The notes: generated from the sequence alone by a model not told the origin. 30,153 nucleotides of DNA from an uncultured Flavobacterium sp. (GCF_946479975.1 NZ_CAMLIX010000029.1:1-30153); one strand, 5' to 3'; counted from the stretch's first letter, positions 1-8,622 are shown. Numbers and translations are program-made.

Positions 1-599
1 ATCAAATTGATATCACCGTGAGCAGCCGCGCGAATTGCGTTTTCTGGCTCAGAAGTAATTGGCGGGTAATGAATTGGTCTTAAAATTGAGTTTCCTTCTT
101 TTGCATAATTATCAAAATAAAACTCATCAAGACCTAAATGTAAAGCCAAAGCTCTTAAAACATAAACTCCGGTTTTTTCTAGTTTTTGATACGCTTCTTT
201 ACCAACTGCATTAAAACGAGGCAATTCTGTAACTTCCACATTATCTGGATATTCTGAAGCCCATCTAGAATCTTTGTCAACGTATTGACCGAAGTGCCAG
301 AATTCTTTTAAATCTCCTTCTTTACGACCTTTAGCATGCTCTTTTCCAAAAGAAACATAACCTCTTTGGCCGCCAATTCCAGGAATTTCATATTTATGCT
401 TAGTTTCTAATGGCAAGGTGAAGAAGTTTCTAATTTCACCATAAAGTTCGTTTACCAATTGATCATCAAGGAAATGACCTTTTAAGGCTACGAAGCCAAT
501 GTTTTCAAATGCACTGCCGATTTCATTTACAAATTTTTGTTTACGTTCCGGGTTGTCCGAAAGGAAATCACGTAAGTCTACACTAGGAATGTTTTGCAT
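1..599 (-). CDS. isopenicillin N synthase-like 2OG-Fe(II) dioxygenase, C-terminus beyond window
   Basis: About 199 N-terminal residues are present, starting MQNIPSVDLRDFLSD at the ATG ending at 599. The N-terminal part matches the DIOX_N/isopenicillin N synthase family: an early Asp-Leu strand, FENIGFVALKGH, FFTLPLETKHKY and GQRGYVSFGKE. The last visible residues, AAHGDINL, are the HxD iron-binding motif, so the second iron His and the 2-oxoglutarate Arg must lie outside the window. Such enzymes oxidise small molecules with Fe(II), O2 and usually 2-oxoglutarate in the cytoplasm; the substrate cannot be told from the sequence. The gene diverges from the E1 gene at 788, and a TACCTTTG -7 box (652-659) serves it. 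It is the common flavobacterial housekeeping-type member of the family and shows no sign of transfer. Confidence 0.85.
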   Translation of the reverse strand, partial: MQNIPSVDLRDFLSDNPERKQKFVNEIGSAFENIGFVALKGHFLDDQLVNELYGEIRNFFTLPLETKHKYEIPGIGGQRGYVSFGKEHAKGRKEGDLKEFWHFGQYVDKDSRWASEYPDNVEVTELPRFNAVGKEAYQKLEKTGVYVLRALALHLGLDEFYFDNYAKEGNSILRPIHYPPITSEPENAIRAAAHGDINL

Positions 600-624
600 A
601 CTTTACATTTTATATTTAAAGAAA

Positions 625-659
625 AAAGGTGTCATAAGCACCTTTCGCTAACAAAGGTA
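625..659 (-). promoter_or_regulatory. promoter -7 box plus 5' leader hairpin of the dioxygenase gene
   Basis: Read on the minus strand, TACCTTTG (659-652) fits the Bacteroidota -7 consensus TAnnTTTG; no clear -33 TTTG is present. Just downstream, AAAGGTG (645-639) pairs with CACCTTT (631-625) around a 7-nt loop and is followed by more T residues, giving a terminator-like shape in the leader of the gene. It may be an mRNA-stabilising 5' hairpin or an attenuator. Confidence 0.4.
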
Positions 660-755
660 GAGAATATTTTAGAAAATAAACTTAAGCTCAACTAGTAAAA
701 GTAGGTTTTAGATGAAAAATATATTTCAGAATTCAATAAAACTAACGCAAATTGT

Positions 756-763
756 TATATTTG
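756..763 (+). promoter_or_regulatory. candidate -7 box for the E1 gene
   Basis: TATATTTG matches the Bacteroidota -7 consensus TAnnTTTG and lies 24 bases before the ATG at 788. No convincing -33 TTTG is seen at the usual spacing, so the call rests on one box and its position. Confidence 0.4.
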
Positions 764-787
764 AAACACTAAAAAACAAAAAATTAC

Positions 788-2764
788 ATGATTTTTTACC
801 GACAAAACCTAACCGACGATCAATTAATAGACTTATATAAAAAATTACTAAAACCACGACTAATCGAAGAAAAGATGCTGATCTTGATTCGTCAGGGAAA
901 AGTTTCTAAATGGTTTTCCGGAATCGGGCAGGAAGCTATCGCTGTTGGCGTTACCGCAGTTTTAGACCAATCTGAATATATATTACCAATGCACCGAAAT
1001 CTTGGTGTTTTTACAACTAGAGAGATTCCACTGCATCGTTTATTTTCGCAATGGCAGGGAAAAGCGAACGGTTTTACGAAAGGCCGTGACAGAAGTTTTC
1101 ACTTTGGAACTCAAGAATATAATATTATAGGAATGATTTCGCATTTGGGACCTCAGTTAGGAATTGCTGACGGAATTGCCTTAGCGAATAAACTTCAGGA
1201 CAATAAAAAAATTACCGCCGTTTTTACCGGAGAAGGAGCAACAAGCGAAGGCGATTTTCATGAAGCTTTGAACATTGCTGCAGTTTGGAAACTTCCTGTA
1301 ATGTTTATTATAGAAAATAATGGTTACGGACTTTCAACTCCTACAAACGAACAATATGCGTGCGAAAACCTGGCAGATAAAGGAATTGGCTACGGAATTG
1401 AAAGCTGGATTATTGACGGAAATAATATCGTAGAAGTTTACAACAAACTTTCTCAATTAAAAGAAGAAATGAAAGAGAATCCGCGTCCGATTTTATTGGA
1501 GTTTAAAACTTTCAGAATGCGCGGACATGAAGAGGCGAGTGGTACAAAATATGTTCCGCAGGATTTAATGGAGCAATGGGAATTGAGAGATCCTGTTGCC
1601 AACTACAAAAGATATTTATTGGAAAACGGAATTCTTACTGAAGAATTAGACGAACAGTTTCGTGCTGCAATTAAACAGCAAATTGATGAAAATTGGGCAA
1701 TGGCAAATGCCGAACCTGAAATTGAACCAACTTACAGCGGAGAATTAGATGATGTTTACAAACCGTTTCAATATGAAGAATTTACAACAGAAGCTGAAAC
1801 TGAAAATATTCGTTTTATTGATGCCATTCGAAATGGTTTAAACGAGTCCATGCAAAAGCACAGAAATTTGGTTTTAATGGGACAAGATATCGCAGAATAT
1901 GGCGGAGCATTTAAAATTACAGATGGTTTTGTAGAATTCTTTGGAAAAGATCGTGTTCGAAATACGCCAATCTGCGAAAGCGCGATTGTTTCAACGGCGA
2001 TGGGATTATCTATAAATGGTTACAAAGCAATTGTAGAAATGCAATTTGCCGATTTTGTTTCCACAGGATTCAATCCGATAGTGAATCTTTTGGCGAAATC
2101 TCATTATCGCTGGGGCGAAAATGCCGATGTTGTCGTTAGAATGCCTTGCGGCGGAGGAACTCAGGCGGGACCTTTTCATTCGCAGACAAATGAGGCTTGG
2201 TTTACCAAAACTCCGGGTTTAAAAGTAGTTTATCCTGCATTTCCTTATGATGCAAAAGGTCTTTTAAATACATCTATTAATGATCCAAATCCGGTTTTAT
2301 TTTTCGAACATAAATTATTATACAGAAGTATTTATCAAGAAGTTCCTAAAGAATATTACACAATTCCTTTAGGAAAAGCGGCTTTGTTAAAAGAAGGAAA
2401 TTCGGTTACTATTATTTCGTTTGGAGCGCCAGTTCATTGGGCTTTAGAAACATTAGCAAACCATCCAGAAATCGATGCTGATTTAATTGATTTAAGAACT
2501 TTACAGCCTTTAGATACCGAAACTATTTTTGAATCAGTTAAGAAAACTGGAAAAGCAATTATCTATCAAGAAGACACTTTGTTTGGCGGAATCGCAAGTG
2601 ATATTTCGGCTTTAATTATGGAAAATTGTTTTGAATATCTTGACGCTCCAGTAAAAAGAGTTGCGAGTTTAGATTCGCCAATTCCGTTTACAAAAGCTTT
2701 GGAAGATCAGTTTTTACCGAGAAATAGGTTTGAGGAAGTTTTATTAGAGTTGCTAAGCTACTAA
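788..2764 (+). CDS. fused 2-oxoacid (branched-chain type) dehydrogenase E1 alpha/beta
   Basis: This 658-residue protein carries both E1 subunits of a thiamine-diphosphate 2-oxoacid dehydrogenase in one chain, as is usual in Bacteroidota. The alpha part (about 10-330) has the ThDP motif GEG (148-150) running to ENNGYGLSTP (NN at 177-178). The beta part (about 345-658) has the ENIRFIDAIRNGL start, the ICESAIVSTAMG segment with the ThDP-activating Glu, and the transketolase C-terminal domain with SFGAPVHWALE and YQEDTLFGG. The complex decarboxylates branched-chain 2-oxo acids and passes the acyl group to a lipoyl E2, feeding branched fatty acid synthesis and Val/Leu/Ile breakdown; E2 and E3 are not in the window. 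Choice between branched-chain and pyruvate substrate is from family likeness only. A strong bidirectional terminator follows. Confidence 0.9.
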   Translation: MIFYRQNLTDDQLIDLYKKLLKPRLIEEKMLILIRQGKVSKWFSGIGQEAIAVGVTAVLDQSEYILPMHRNLGVFTTREIPLHRLFSQWQGKANGFTKGRDRSFHFGTQEYNIIGMISHLGPQLGIADGIALANKLQDNKKITAVFTGEGATSEGDFHEALNIAAVWKLPVMFIIENNGYGLSTPTNEQYACENLADKGIGYGIESWIIDGNNIVEVYNKLSQLKEEMKENPRPILLEFKTFRMRGHEEASGTKYVPQDLMEQWELRDPVANYKRYLLENGILTEELDEQFRAAIKQQIDENWAMANAEPEIEPTYSGELDDVYKPFQYEEFTTEAETENIRFIDAIRNGLNESMQKHRNLVLMGQDIAEYGGAFKITDGFVEFFGKDRVRNTPICESAIVSTAMGLSINGYKAIVEMQFADFVSTGFNPIVNLLAKSHYRWGENADVVVRMPCGGGTQAGPFHSQTNEAWFTKTPGLKVVYPAFPYDAKGLLNTSINDPNPVLFFEHKLLYRSIYQEVPKEYYTIPLGKAALLKEGNSVTIISFGAPVHWALETLANHPEIDADLIDLRTLQPLDTETIFESVKKTGKAIIYQEDTLFGGIASDISALIMENCFEYLDAPVKRVASLDSPIPFTKALEDQFLPRNRFEEVLLELLSY

Positions 2765-2768
2765 GGTG

Positions 2769-2880
2769 CTGAGATACTAAGGTTTTTAAACTTTATAAAT
2801 ATATGAAAGGATGAGTTTTTAAAACTCATCCTTTTTTGTATCACCTTCTGAGAAAAAAACTTATCATCTTAGTATCTCAG
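2769..2880. repeat. 13-bp inverted repeat around a terminator
   Basis: CTGAGATACTAAG (2769-2781) recurs as its exact reverse complement at 2868-2880, with the terminator nested between them. The TACTAAGG-type sequence resembles the dispersed intergenic repeats common in Flavobacterium chromosomes. Confidence 0.55.
2806..2837. terminator. bidirectional intrinsic terminator
   Basis: AAAGGATGAGTTTT is followed almost directly by its reverse complement AAAACTCATCCTTT and a T run; the A run on the left serves the other strand. It lies between the convergent E1 (plus) and oxidoreductase (minus) genes and can stop both. Confidence 0.85.
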
Positions 2881-2900
2881 AAACTTTGCAACTTAAAGCT

Positions 2901-3872
2901 TTAAACAATAACTACAAGTCTTTTTCCGTCAGGAACTTCTGAATTCCACATCTTTTCAATATCTGATAAGTAAACGGTTTCTGTATTTACTTTTAATATG
3001 TTTTTTGAAGCTAAAAGAAACATTTCCGGAAGTATTTCAGAAAATAATAATTTGACCTCTTCTTTTGTCCAACTTCCCAATCCTGAACCTGATAATTGAA
3101 GATCAACGCTTCGTAAAATCTGTGCAGATAACTGAATTGTGTCTCCAGACATAGAGCCTACAGAAACAAACCGCGTTTTGTGCGTAAAATTTCCGTTTCC
3201 TTTTACAACCGAAAGAATCAGTTCTGCCGAATGTCCCCATAAATAATCAATTATAATATCAATCGGAGTTGCTTCATGAATTTCTTTTAGTTGAGAAACA
3301 AAAGATTCGTCATTTTGTTTTATAGATACAACTTTATCAGCTCCTAATTCTAAAAGGTTTTCAAGCGCTTTTTCGTTTCTTCCTGTTACAATTATATTCT
3401 TTGCTCCGTAATGTTTTGCAATTTGAACCGCCATTTTTCCTGTAAAACCAGTTGCCCCATTTATTAAAACTGTTTCTCCAGGTTTTATTCCCGCTCTAAA
3501 ACGAAGAGCCATAGCCGAACCTGCAACCGCATTTGGCATTGCTGCGGCTGTTGCATCATCAATTCCGTTTGGCAATACAACCATTCTATTTCTTTCTACA
3601 AGAGCTTTTTCTGCGATTGTTCCATAGATTCCGCGCGCATATACTCTTGTTCCGTTTTCCAAAATCCCAATTCCGTCACTTCCAACTATAAATACGTTTA
3701 GGTTTTCTTTTTCCGAAGAATAATGCTTTCCACTTGCAATTCCTTTATCAAGATTAGTAATTGCTACGGCTTTAATCGAAACCAAAACTTCATTTTCATT
3801 TGACACAATTGGTTCTGGAAATTCTGCATATTTTGGCGATTCGCCCTTTTTATAAACTACTGCTGCTTTCAT
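2901..3872 (-). CDS. zinc-independent MDR family NAD(P)-dependent oxidoreductase (quinone reductase-like)
   Basis: The 323-residue protein has the medium-chain dehydrogenase/reductase layout: a GroES-like N-terminal domain (1 to about 120, with AVVYKKGESPKYAEFPEP and VGSDGIGILENG) and a Rossmann domain with NGATGFTGKMAVQIAKHYGA near residues 138-157. The Cys/His zinc ligands of classical alcohol dehydrogenases are not seen, which points to the quinone oxidoreductase branch. It would reduce a quinone or an unsaturated carbonyl with NAD(P)H in the cytoplasm; the substrate is unknown. It lies 75 bases downstream of the Crp/Fnr regulator gene on the same strand, so that regulator may control it; this is inferred from position only. 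Confidence 0.85.
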   Translation of the reverse strand: MKAAVVYKKGESPKYAEFPEPIVSNENEVLVSIKAVAITNLDKGIASGKHYSSEKENLNVFIVGSDGIGILENGTRVYARGIYGTIAEKALVERNRMVVLPNGIDDATAAAMPNAVAGSAMALRFRAGIKPGETVLINGATGFTGKMAVQIAKHYGAKNIIVTGRNEKALENLLELGADKVVSIKQNDESFVSQLKEIHEATPIDIIIDYLWGHSAELILSVVKGNGNFTHKTRFVSVGSMSGDTIQLSAQILRSVDLQLSGSGLGSWTKEEVKLLFSEILPEMFLLASKNILKVNTETVYLSDIEKMWNSEVPDGKRLVVIV

Positions 3873-3947
3873 AATTATTAAATTTTATGAAGCAAAATTA
3901 TAAAGCAAGTTATAGGCAGACGATAACATTTGTTATCAAATAAAAGA

Positions 3948-4523
3948 TCATTTGTTCTGAAGCAATTTGCTCTTAATACGGCTTAAATGCACCGTACTCA
4001 CTCCTAAATATGATGCAATATAATGCTGAGGAACTCTTTGAATGATCTGAGGTTTTTCTTGAGTTAAATTAAGATATCGTTGAGTAGGCGAGTCTTTTAG
4101 AAAAGAGAAAAAATGTTTCATATAATCAAAAGTTCTTTGAAAAAGCATATTGATTAATCGATCTCTTAATTCAGGAACTTCTTTAATTTCTTCAATTATT
4201 GTATCAATATTTTCTTTGTGAATCCACCATAGAATTGAAGGTTCAATCGTTTCTACGAAAACCGGACTCGGAAATTTTTTCATAAAACTTTCAATAGAAG
4301 CCACACTTTGATTTTCGAAAAAAAATTGAGAAGTCAGATCTTTTCCGTTGTTATTGAACCATACTCTAACACAGCCTTTTTCTATTAAATATAGCTTTTT
4401 TGAAATTTCGCCTTCTTCTAAAAGAGTCGTTTTTGCAGGAATTTCTATTCGATTAAAATAACCGGTATATTCATTCCATTTTTCATCATTTAATGGAAAT
4501 TTATTTCGGAATGGACTAAACAT
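3948..4523 (-). CDS. Crp/Fnr family transcriptional regulator
   Basis: This 191-residue protein has a cyclic-nucleotide-binding-like beta barrel (about 20-120: LLEEGEISKKLYLIEKGCVRVWF) and a C-terminal winged HTH with IASYLGVSTVHLSRIKSKL (about 168-187). The phosphate-binding cassette residues needed for cAMP are not obvious, and no Cys cluster for an Fe-S centre of the FNR kind is seen, so the effector is unknown. Small regulators of this sort are frequent in Bacteroidota and often control a neighbouring gene; here the oxidoreductase lies directly downstream on the same strand. Confidence 0.88.
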   Translation of the reverse strand: MFSPFRNKFPLNDEKWNEYTGYFNRIEIPAKTTLLEEGEISKKLYLIEKGCVRVWFNNNGKDLTSQFFFENQSVASIESFMKKFPSPVFVETIEPSILWWIHKENIDTIIEEIKEVPELRDRLINMLFQRTFDYMKHFFSFLKDSPTQRYLNLTQEKPQIIQRVPQHYIASYLGVSTVHLSRIKSKLLQNK

Positions 4524-4538
4524 TATTACAACAATTTA

Positions 4539-5012
4539 TTAATCGGAATTAAATCCCGTTCTTATTATTAAAATATGAATGAGGATCAAATCTTTAAAAT
4601 CTAAATATTGATTATTAATCTCTACATTAATTTTCTGTGCAGAATTCCACGTTTTCTGCTTTATCTGTGCAATTTTAATTCCATTCAAAGAGTAAGAAAA
4701 ATTTTGATTAATAGCAAAGAAATCATCTTTTTGTCTTTTCAATTCTTAATTTTCATTAAATAAGATATAATTGTAATTTAAAGCATTAATATTTTTTTCT
4801 TTTTTAGTTTTTTGAAATAAAATTTTGATTTTTTGAAACCTAAAAGGCAATTTTTGACTTTCGACTTCAAACATTAAATCACTTTTAGAGTCAAAAACCT
4901 TGACAATATTCTTTTTGGTCCATTTAAAGTCAATTATAGAATAAAACAACAATTCGTCATTTTCATAAACATACAAACTTTGCTTTTTGTTTTCTACAAT
5001 TTCAATTTCCAT
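4539..5012 (-). pseudogene. small protein of unknown function interrupted by an in-frame TAA
   Basis: An ATG at 5012 opens an 88-residue frame (MEIEIVENKKQSLYVYEN) that ends at TAA 4748-4746. The same frame continues without another stop to 4539 for about 67 codons (KRQKDDFFAINQNFSYSLNG to RTGFNSD), and that part has no ATG of its own near its start. The two halves together make a beta-strand-rich protein of about 157 residues, which reads like one domain cut by a nonsense change. Readthrough, a sequencing error or two separate genes are alternatives. I do not recognise the family with certainty; the strand pattern recalls tubby/LURP-like barrels. It lies 11 bases behind the 133-residue gene, probably in one operon. 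Confidence 0.5.
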
Positions 5013-5023
5013 CAAGAAAAATA

Positions 5024-5425
5024 TTAATTCGACTCAACTTCAAATAATTGAACTTGACTTTTCAATCTTTCAATCAATAAATTCATCATACGTTTATTTA
5101 AGTTGGAAGAATTTTGAATATAGGTATCATATTCTTCAATTGTAAAAAGTCCCATTATGATTCCTTTTAATGAATTTCTGAATTTGATGTCTTTTTGAAT
5201 GGAATTTTCAATCGTTTGTAATTTCTTATCTACAGAATAAGAATAAAAATCTCTTTTGTTTTTATTGATGTAATTAACAAAAACAGCAATAAATAAATCG
5301 TTTTGTAGTTTTAAGATTGGTCTGATGGTTTGGTTTTGAAATAACTCATCTGCTGAAGATTGAGCACTTACGGTTCCTAAAGTTTCGCCTCTGAATTCTT
5401 TTAAAAAAGTGTCTCTATCTTCCAT
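5024..5425 (-). CDS. conserved hypothetical protein, 133 residues
   Basis: I chose the ATG at 5425 (MEDRDTFLKEFRGETLG), because the frame upstream of it is lysine/asparagine-rich sequence in the intergenic gap to the divergent lipoprotein gene. The protein is soluble and largely helical, with KLQNDLFIAVFVNYINKNK and NKRMMNLLIERLKSQ segments; no signal peptide or membrane segment is visible. I cannot assign a function. It is the first gene of a two-gene minus-strand unit with the interrupted gene 11 bases downstream. Confidence 0.65.
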   Translation of the reverse strand: MEDRDTFLKEFRGETLGTVSAQSSADELFQNQTIRPILKLQNDLFIAVFVNYINKNKRDFYSYSVDKKLQTIENSIQKDIKFRNSLKGIIMGLFTIEEYDTYIQNSSNLNKRMMNLLIERLKSQVQLFEVESN

Positions 5426-5505
5426 TTTGTTGTTTTTAGTTTTCTTTAAAGTTAGCGAATTAATCCAAAACAAAATCTCTATTTTTGTTTTTCTAAAAAT
5501 AAATT

Positions 5506-5919
5506 ATGCGCTTACTTCTGTTTTTCTTTTTGCTGTTCATTTCCTGTAATTCGAAAGAAGATAAAGAAAAATACAATCATGAATTGTATCGTGCTGTAAA
5601 TAAAAAAGATACAGCAATTTTAGATATTCATATCAACAACAAACGTTTTTATGGAAGATACGAAATCTCGCGTTATAGATTTGGAAAAGACTCGGGAGAT
5701 GTTAGAGGAGATCTAAAAGGAGATACGCTGCGAGGCGATTATCATTTTATTTCTTTTGGAGGAAATTGGAAAAGGGTTCCTTTGGCTCTTTTGAAAAAAG
5801 ATAAAAAACTATTTTTAGGAAAAGGAGTAATCGGAACTTATTTTAATCTTCCGTGTTATGTTCCAGAAGTCCCAATTGATTATAAAAATCCAGAATTTAT
5901 TTTTGAAAGAGTGGAGTAG
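5506..5919 (+). CDS. small lipoprotein of unknown function
   Basis: The 137-residue protein begins with a lipoprotein signal, MRLLLFFFLLFISC, with the lipobox FISC and the acylated Cys at residue 14, so it should be anchored in the outer or inner membrane. The mature part is basic, with Gly/Asp-rich strands (SGDVRGDLKGDTLRGDYHF), and resembles the short beta-sheet lipoproteins found widely in Flavobacterium; I cannot name a family. Its last codons (from 5871) are the first bases of a 208-bp unit that is repeated just downstream, so the 3' end of the gene was part of a tandem duplication. Confidence 0.75.
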   Translation: MRLLLFFFLLFISCNSKEDKEKYNHELYRAVNKKDTAILDIHINNKRFYGRYEISRYRFGKDSGDVRGDLKGDTLRGDYHFISFGGNWKRVPLALLKKDKKLFLGKGVIGTYFNLPCYVPEVPIDYKNPEFIFERVE

Positions 5920-6290
5920 TTTTTTAGGTTTCAAGCTTGTGTGTTTTAACGCAAAGCACGCAAGGTTTTTTTATAAGCCGAACAGCATATAAACACAAAG
6001 TTCGCAAAGCTTTATCTTAAAAAACTTTGCGAACTTTGCGTAAATCTTTGCGGTTAAGTCATAAATCTTGAAACAACACCCAATTGATTATAAAAATCCT
6101 TAGTTTATATTTCAAAGGGCTGAGTAGTTTTTAGCTTTCAGACTTGTGTATTTTAACGCAAAGTACGCAAGGTTTTTTACTTTATATACCGAATATAAAC
6201 GCAAAGTTCGCAAAGTTTTATCTTAAAAAACTTTGCGAACTTTGCGTAAATCTTTGCGCTCTTTGCAGTAAAACACACAAGCCATTCAAC
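5871..6290. repeat. tandem duplication of a ~208-bp unit with a long hairpin in each copy
   Basis: Unit 1 starts at 5871 and unit 2 at 6079, both with CCCAATTGATTATAAAAATC, and both run through the GTGTxTTTTAACGCAAAG and CTTTGCGAACTTTGCG blocks. Unit 1 contains the lipoprotein gene's end; unit 2 carries a decayed copy of that end. Each unit has a hairpin: stems 5996-6009/6025-6038 in unit 1 and 6200-6215/6231-6246 in unit 2. This 387-base gap between convergent genes holds nothing else that I can see. Confidence 0.75.
6200..6246. terminator. long hairpin of CGCAAAG type, possible bidirectional terminator
   Basis: CGCAAAGTTCGCAAAG (6200-6215) pairs perfectly with CTTTGCGAACTTTGCG (6231-6246), and the T-rich and A-rich bases between them extend the stem. 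It lies between the convergent lipoprotein and channel genes. The sequence is of the REP-like kind that recurs in flavobacterial intergenic regions, so a repeat role is as likely as termination. Confidence 0.5.
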
Positions 6291-6306
6291 CTGAAACAAA
6301 TAAAGA

Positions 6307-7554
6307 TTAATTCAAACTTGAAGGCAATTCGAAGATTTCAAGATCAAAATATCTTACAGAAGCCATGACGTGATCGAAAATATCTGCCATGATATATTCG
6401 TAGTTTGCCCAACGTTTATCACTCGAAAAAACATAAATTTCTAACGGAACTCCATGCGCTGTCGACTGCAATTGTCTGCACATGATATGCATATCTTTAT
6501 TCAACCCTGGATGATCGATTAAATATTGCATGATATATTTTCTAAACAAACCTAAATTGGTCATATTTCGGCCATTCAGCGAAAGCGCCTTATCAATTCC
6601 TCTTAAATCGTTGTATTTTTCAATTTCCGCTTGACGGCTGTCAATATAAGCTGTAATTAACTGCACTCTTCTGAGTTCGCGCAAATCTTCATCGTTTAAA
6701 AAACGAATCGTACTGCTTTTAACCAGAATATGTCTTTTGATTCGTCTTCCATCTGATTTCTGCATGCCTCGCCAGTTCTGAAACGAATCGGAGCTTAAAG
6801 CATAGGTTGGAATTGTTGTGATCGTATTGTCAAAATTTCGAACTTTTACTGTTGTCAAGTTAATTTCTATAACATCTCCGTCAGCTCCAAATTTGTCCAT
6901 TGTAATCCAATCGCCAATTCGAACCATATCATTGATCGCGACTTGAACACTCGAAACAAATCCGAGGATTGTATCTCTAAAAATCAAAATGATAATCGCC
7001 GAAAGTGTTCCTAAAATGGTCAACAATTCGCCCTTTTTGATTCCGAACAAAGTCGAGATAATCATCGCAACTCCGAAAATCCAAAGCACGATCATAATGA
7101 CCTGAACGAAACTATCGATTGGTTTGTCGCTGTATTCTGGTTTTTGTTTTAAATAATCACGTAACGAATTAAAAACGGTTCTTACAATCCATAATCCAAG
7201 TAAAACGATGTAAATACCAACTATTTTTCCGAACATCGATTCCCAATATTCGTATTTATCCAAAATCACCGGAACGGCTTTATAAATAAAGAAAAACGGA
7301 ATTAAATAAGCTGTATATCTTGTAGTTTTGTTTTGAATTAAATAATCGTCAAACTTTGTTTTTGTTTTCTGCGCAAAAACGGCAGTCAAAGTGACTAAAA
7401 TAAACTTGGCTACATAATATACAATGTAAGCAAGCGCAATTAAAATTATGATATTCAGGATTAAACTGGTGTAAGACGCAACGTTACGGCTCATTCCCCA
7501 ATTTCTAAAAACAGGATATAAAAAGTTAAATACTTTCTCCAAAAGTTTAGGCAT
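6307..7554 (-). CDS. mechanosensitive ion channel of MscS superfamily, YbdG-like
   Basis: At 415 residues it has the length of E. coli YbdG and shares its hallmark region: GDWITMDKFGADGDVIEINL, VRNFDNTITTIPTYALSSD and FQNWRGMQKSDGRRIKR (about 212-272). The N-terminal 200 residues hold about five membrane helices, the last (about 178-205) being the pore-lining one next to the MscS beta domain. The C-terminal part is cytoplasmic. Channels of this type open under membrane tension and release solutes during osmotic downshift. The start overlaps the end of the DUF3817 gene by 8 bases, so the two are probably co-translated. Confidence 0.92.
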   Translation of the reverse strand: MPKLLEKVFNFLYPVFRNWGMSRNVASYTSLILNIIILIALAYIVYYVAKFILVTLTAVFAQKTKTKFDDYLIQNKTTRYTAYLIPFFFIYKAVPVILDKYEYWESMFGKIVGIYIVLLGLWIVRTVFNSLRDYLKQKPEYSDKPIDSFVQVIMIVLWIFGVAMIISTLFGIKKGELLTILGTLSAIIILIFRDTILGFVSSVQVAINDMVRIGDWITMDKFGADGDVIEINLTTVKVRNFDNTITTIPTYALSSDSFQNWRGMQKSDGRRIKRHILVKSSTIRFLNDEDLRELRRVQLITAYIDSRQAEIEKYNDLRGIDKALSLNGRNMTNLGLFRKYIMQYLIDHPGLNKDMHIMCRQLQSTAHGVPLEIYVFSSDKRWANYEYIMADIFDHVMASVRYFDLEIFELPSSLN

Positions 7555-7831
7555 TTTCTAAATATTTTTTCTCCACATAGAAAGTTCCAAACGGAATAAG
7601 AGAAGCAACCAAAATGATTCCGAAAGTTTTTAAATCCCAATTCATTGATTTTTTCAATAAAAAAGCTAAAATAATATATCCAATAAATAAAATACCGTGA
7701 GCCATTCCAAGCGGACGTAATAATGTATGATAAAGTTCAGGATTGTTATTTTTGATAATTAACATATTAGCAAATAATACTAAATAAGAGATTCCTTCTA
7801 AAATGGCAGTAACTTTGAAAATCTTGAGCAT
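7547..7831 (-). CDS. DUF3817 family membrane protein
   Basis: This 94-residue protein has three predicted membrane helices (about 5-26, 43-61, 69-86) and the DUF3817 signature VTAILEGISYLVL near the N-terminus with RPLGMAHGILFIGY in the middle. The family, which includes B. subtilis YdzA, has no settled function. The gene precedes and overlaps the channel gene by 8 bases, which suggests one transcript and perhaps a shared role at the inner membrane. Confidence 0.85.
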   Translation of the reverse strand: MLKIFKVTAILEGISYLVLFANMLIIKNNNPELYHTLLRPLGMAHGILFIGYIILAFLLKKSMNWDLKTFGIILVASLIPFGTFYVEKKYLENA

Positions 7832-8008
7832 GTATCTATTTTTTAAGTTTTATGCCCGCAAAATTAAGGATTCTGGATTGATTTCAGAATTTTAAAAATG
7901 AAATAAACTTGATTTTTTCATTTTACTGCTTTACAATACTTGTGTGTAAATGCAAAGTTTAATTTAGTGAAATTTGGAATTTCAAAATTTGAAAATTACC
8001 TTTATAAT

Positions 8009-8542
8009 ATGAGCAAAAGAGATTTAAAAAAATATTTAGGCGAATTAACGAAAGAGCAGCTAGAAGAACAATTAATAGAATTGTATGAAAAATTTGCTCC
8101 TGTAAAAGTGTATTATGATTTTGTTTTTAACCCAAAAGAAGACAAATTACTGCAGGAGGCCAAGGTTAAAATCTCGCATGAATATTTCCCAATCAAAAAG
8201 CCTGGAGCAAAATGGCGTCCCAAAGCAAAAATGCGAAGATCGGTTGCCCAAAAATTGATCAAACATTTTATAATGCTCGGAGTTGATTCTTATGTTGTAG
8301 CAGATATTATGCTTTACAACATCGAAATTGCGCAAACGTTTTCTTCGCAAAATTTCATCAAGCAGGAATTGTTTTACAAAAGTATCTTTAATTCGTTCGA
8401 ACAAGCTGTTAATTTTATTATTTCAAACGGAATTTTTACTGATTTTAAATTGCGAATTAATGCAATTTATGAAGAAACTTTGCAGCAAAAATGGAAAAAC
8501 AAGTATGATTTTGAGACAATTTTAGACAAAATCGACTCTTAG
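8009..8542 (+). CDS. DUF6155 family protein
   Basis: I chose the ATG at 8009 (MSKRDLKKYLGELTKEQLE); longer in-frame starts lie in a region that looks like a CGCAAAG-type intergenic repeat remnant. The 177-residue protein is charged and helical, with YYDFVFNPKEDKLLQEAK, RRSVAQKLIKHFIMLGVDS and NSFEQAVNFIISNGI. This fits the DUF6155 family, found almost only in Bacteroidota and of unknown role. It has no membrane segment. It stands alone between the divergent DUF3817 gene and the helicase gene. Confidence 0.75.
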   Translation: MSKRDLKKYLGELTKEQLEEQLIELYEKFAPVKVYYDFVFNPKEDKLLQEAKVKISHEYFPIKKPGAKWRPKAKMRRSVAQKLIKHFIMLGVDSYVVADIMLYNIEIAQTFSSQNFIKQELFYKSIFNSFEQAVNFIISNGIFTDFKLRINAIYEETLQQKWKNKYDFETILDKIDS

Positions 8543-8622
8543 AGACATTTCCATAAAAAATATTTATTTAAAAAAAAGTTTAATTTTAGTTTAAAATAAG
8601 GTGAATAACTGTTTTTTCGGTG

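Noticed and set aside
6144..6368. 74-codon plus-strand frame with a CELCVNLCALCS pattern
   Set aside because: It is a translation of the CGCAAAG-type intergenic repeat and overlaps the end of the channel gene; this Cys pattern is a well-known artefact of such repeats.
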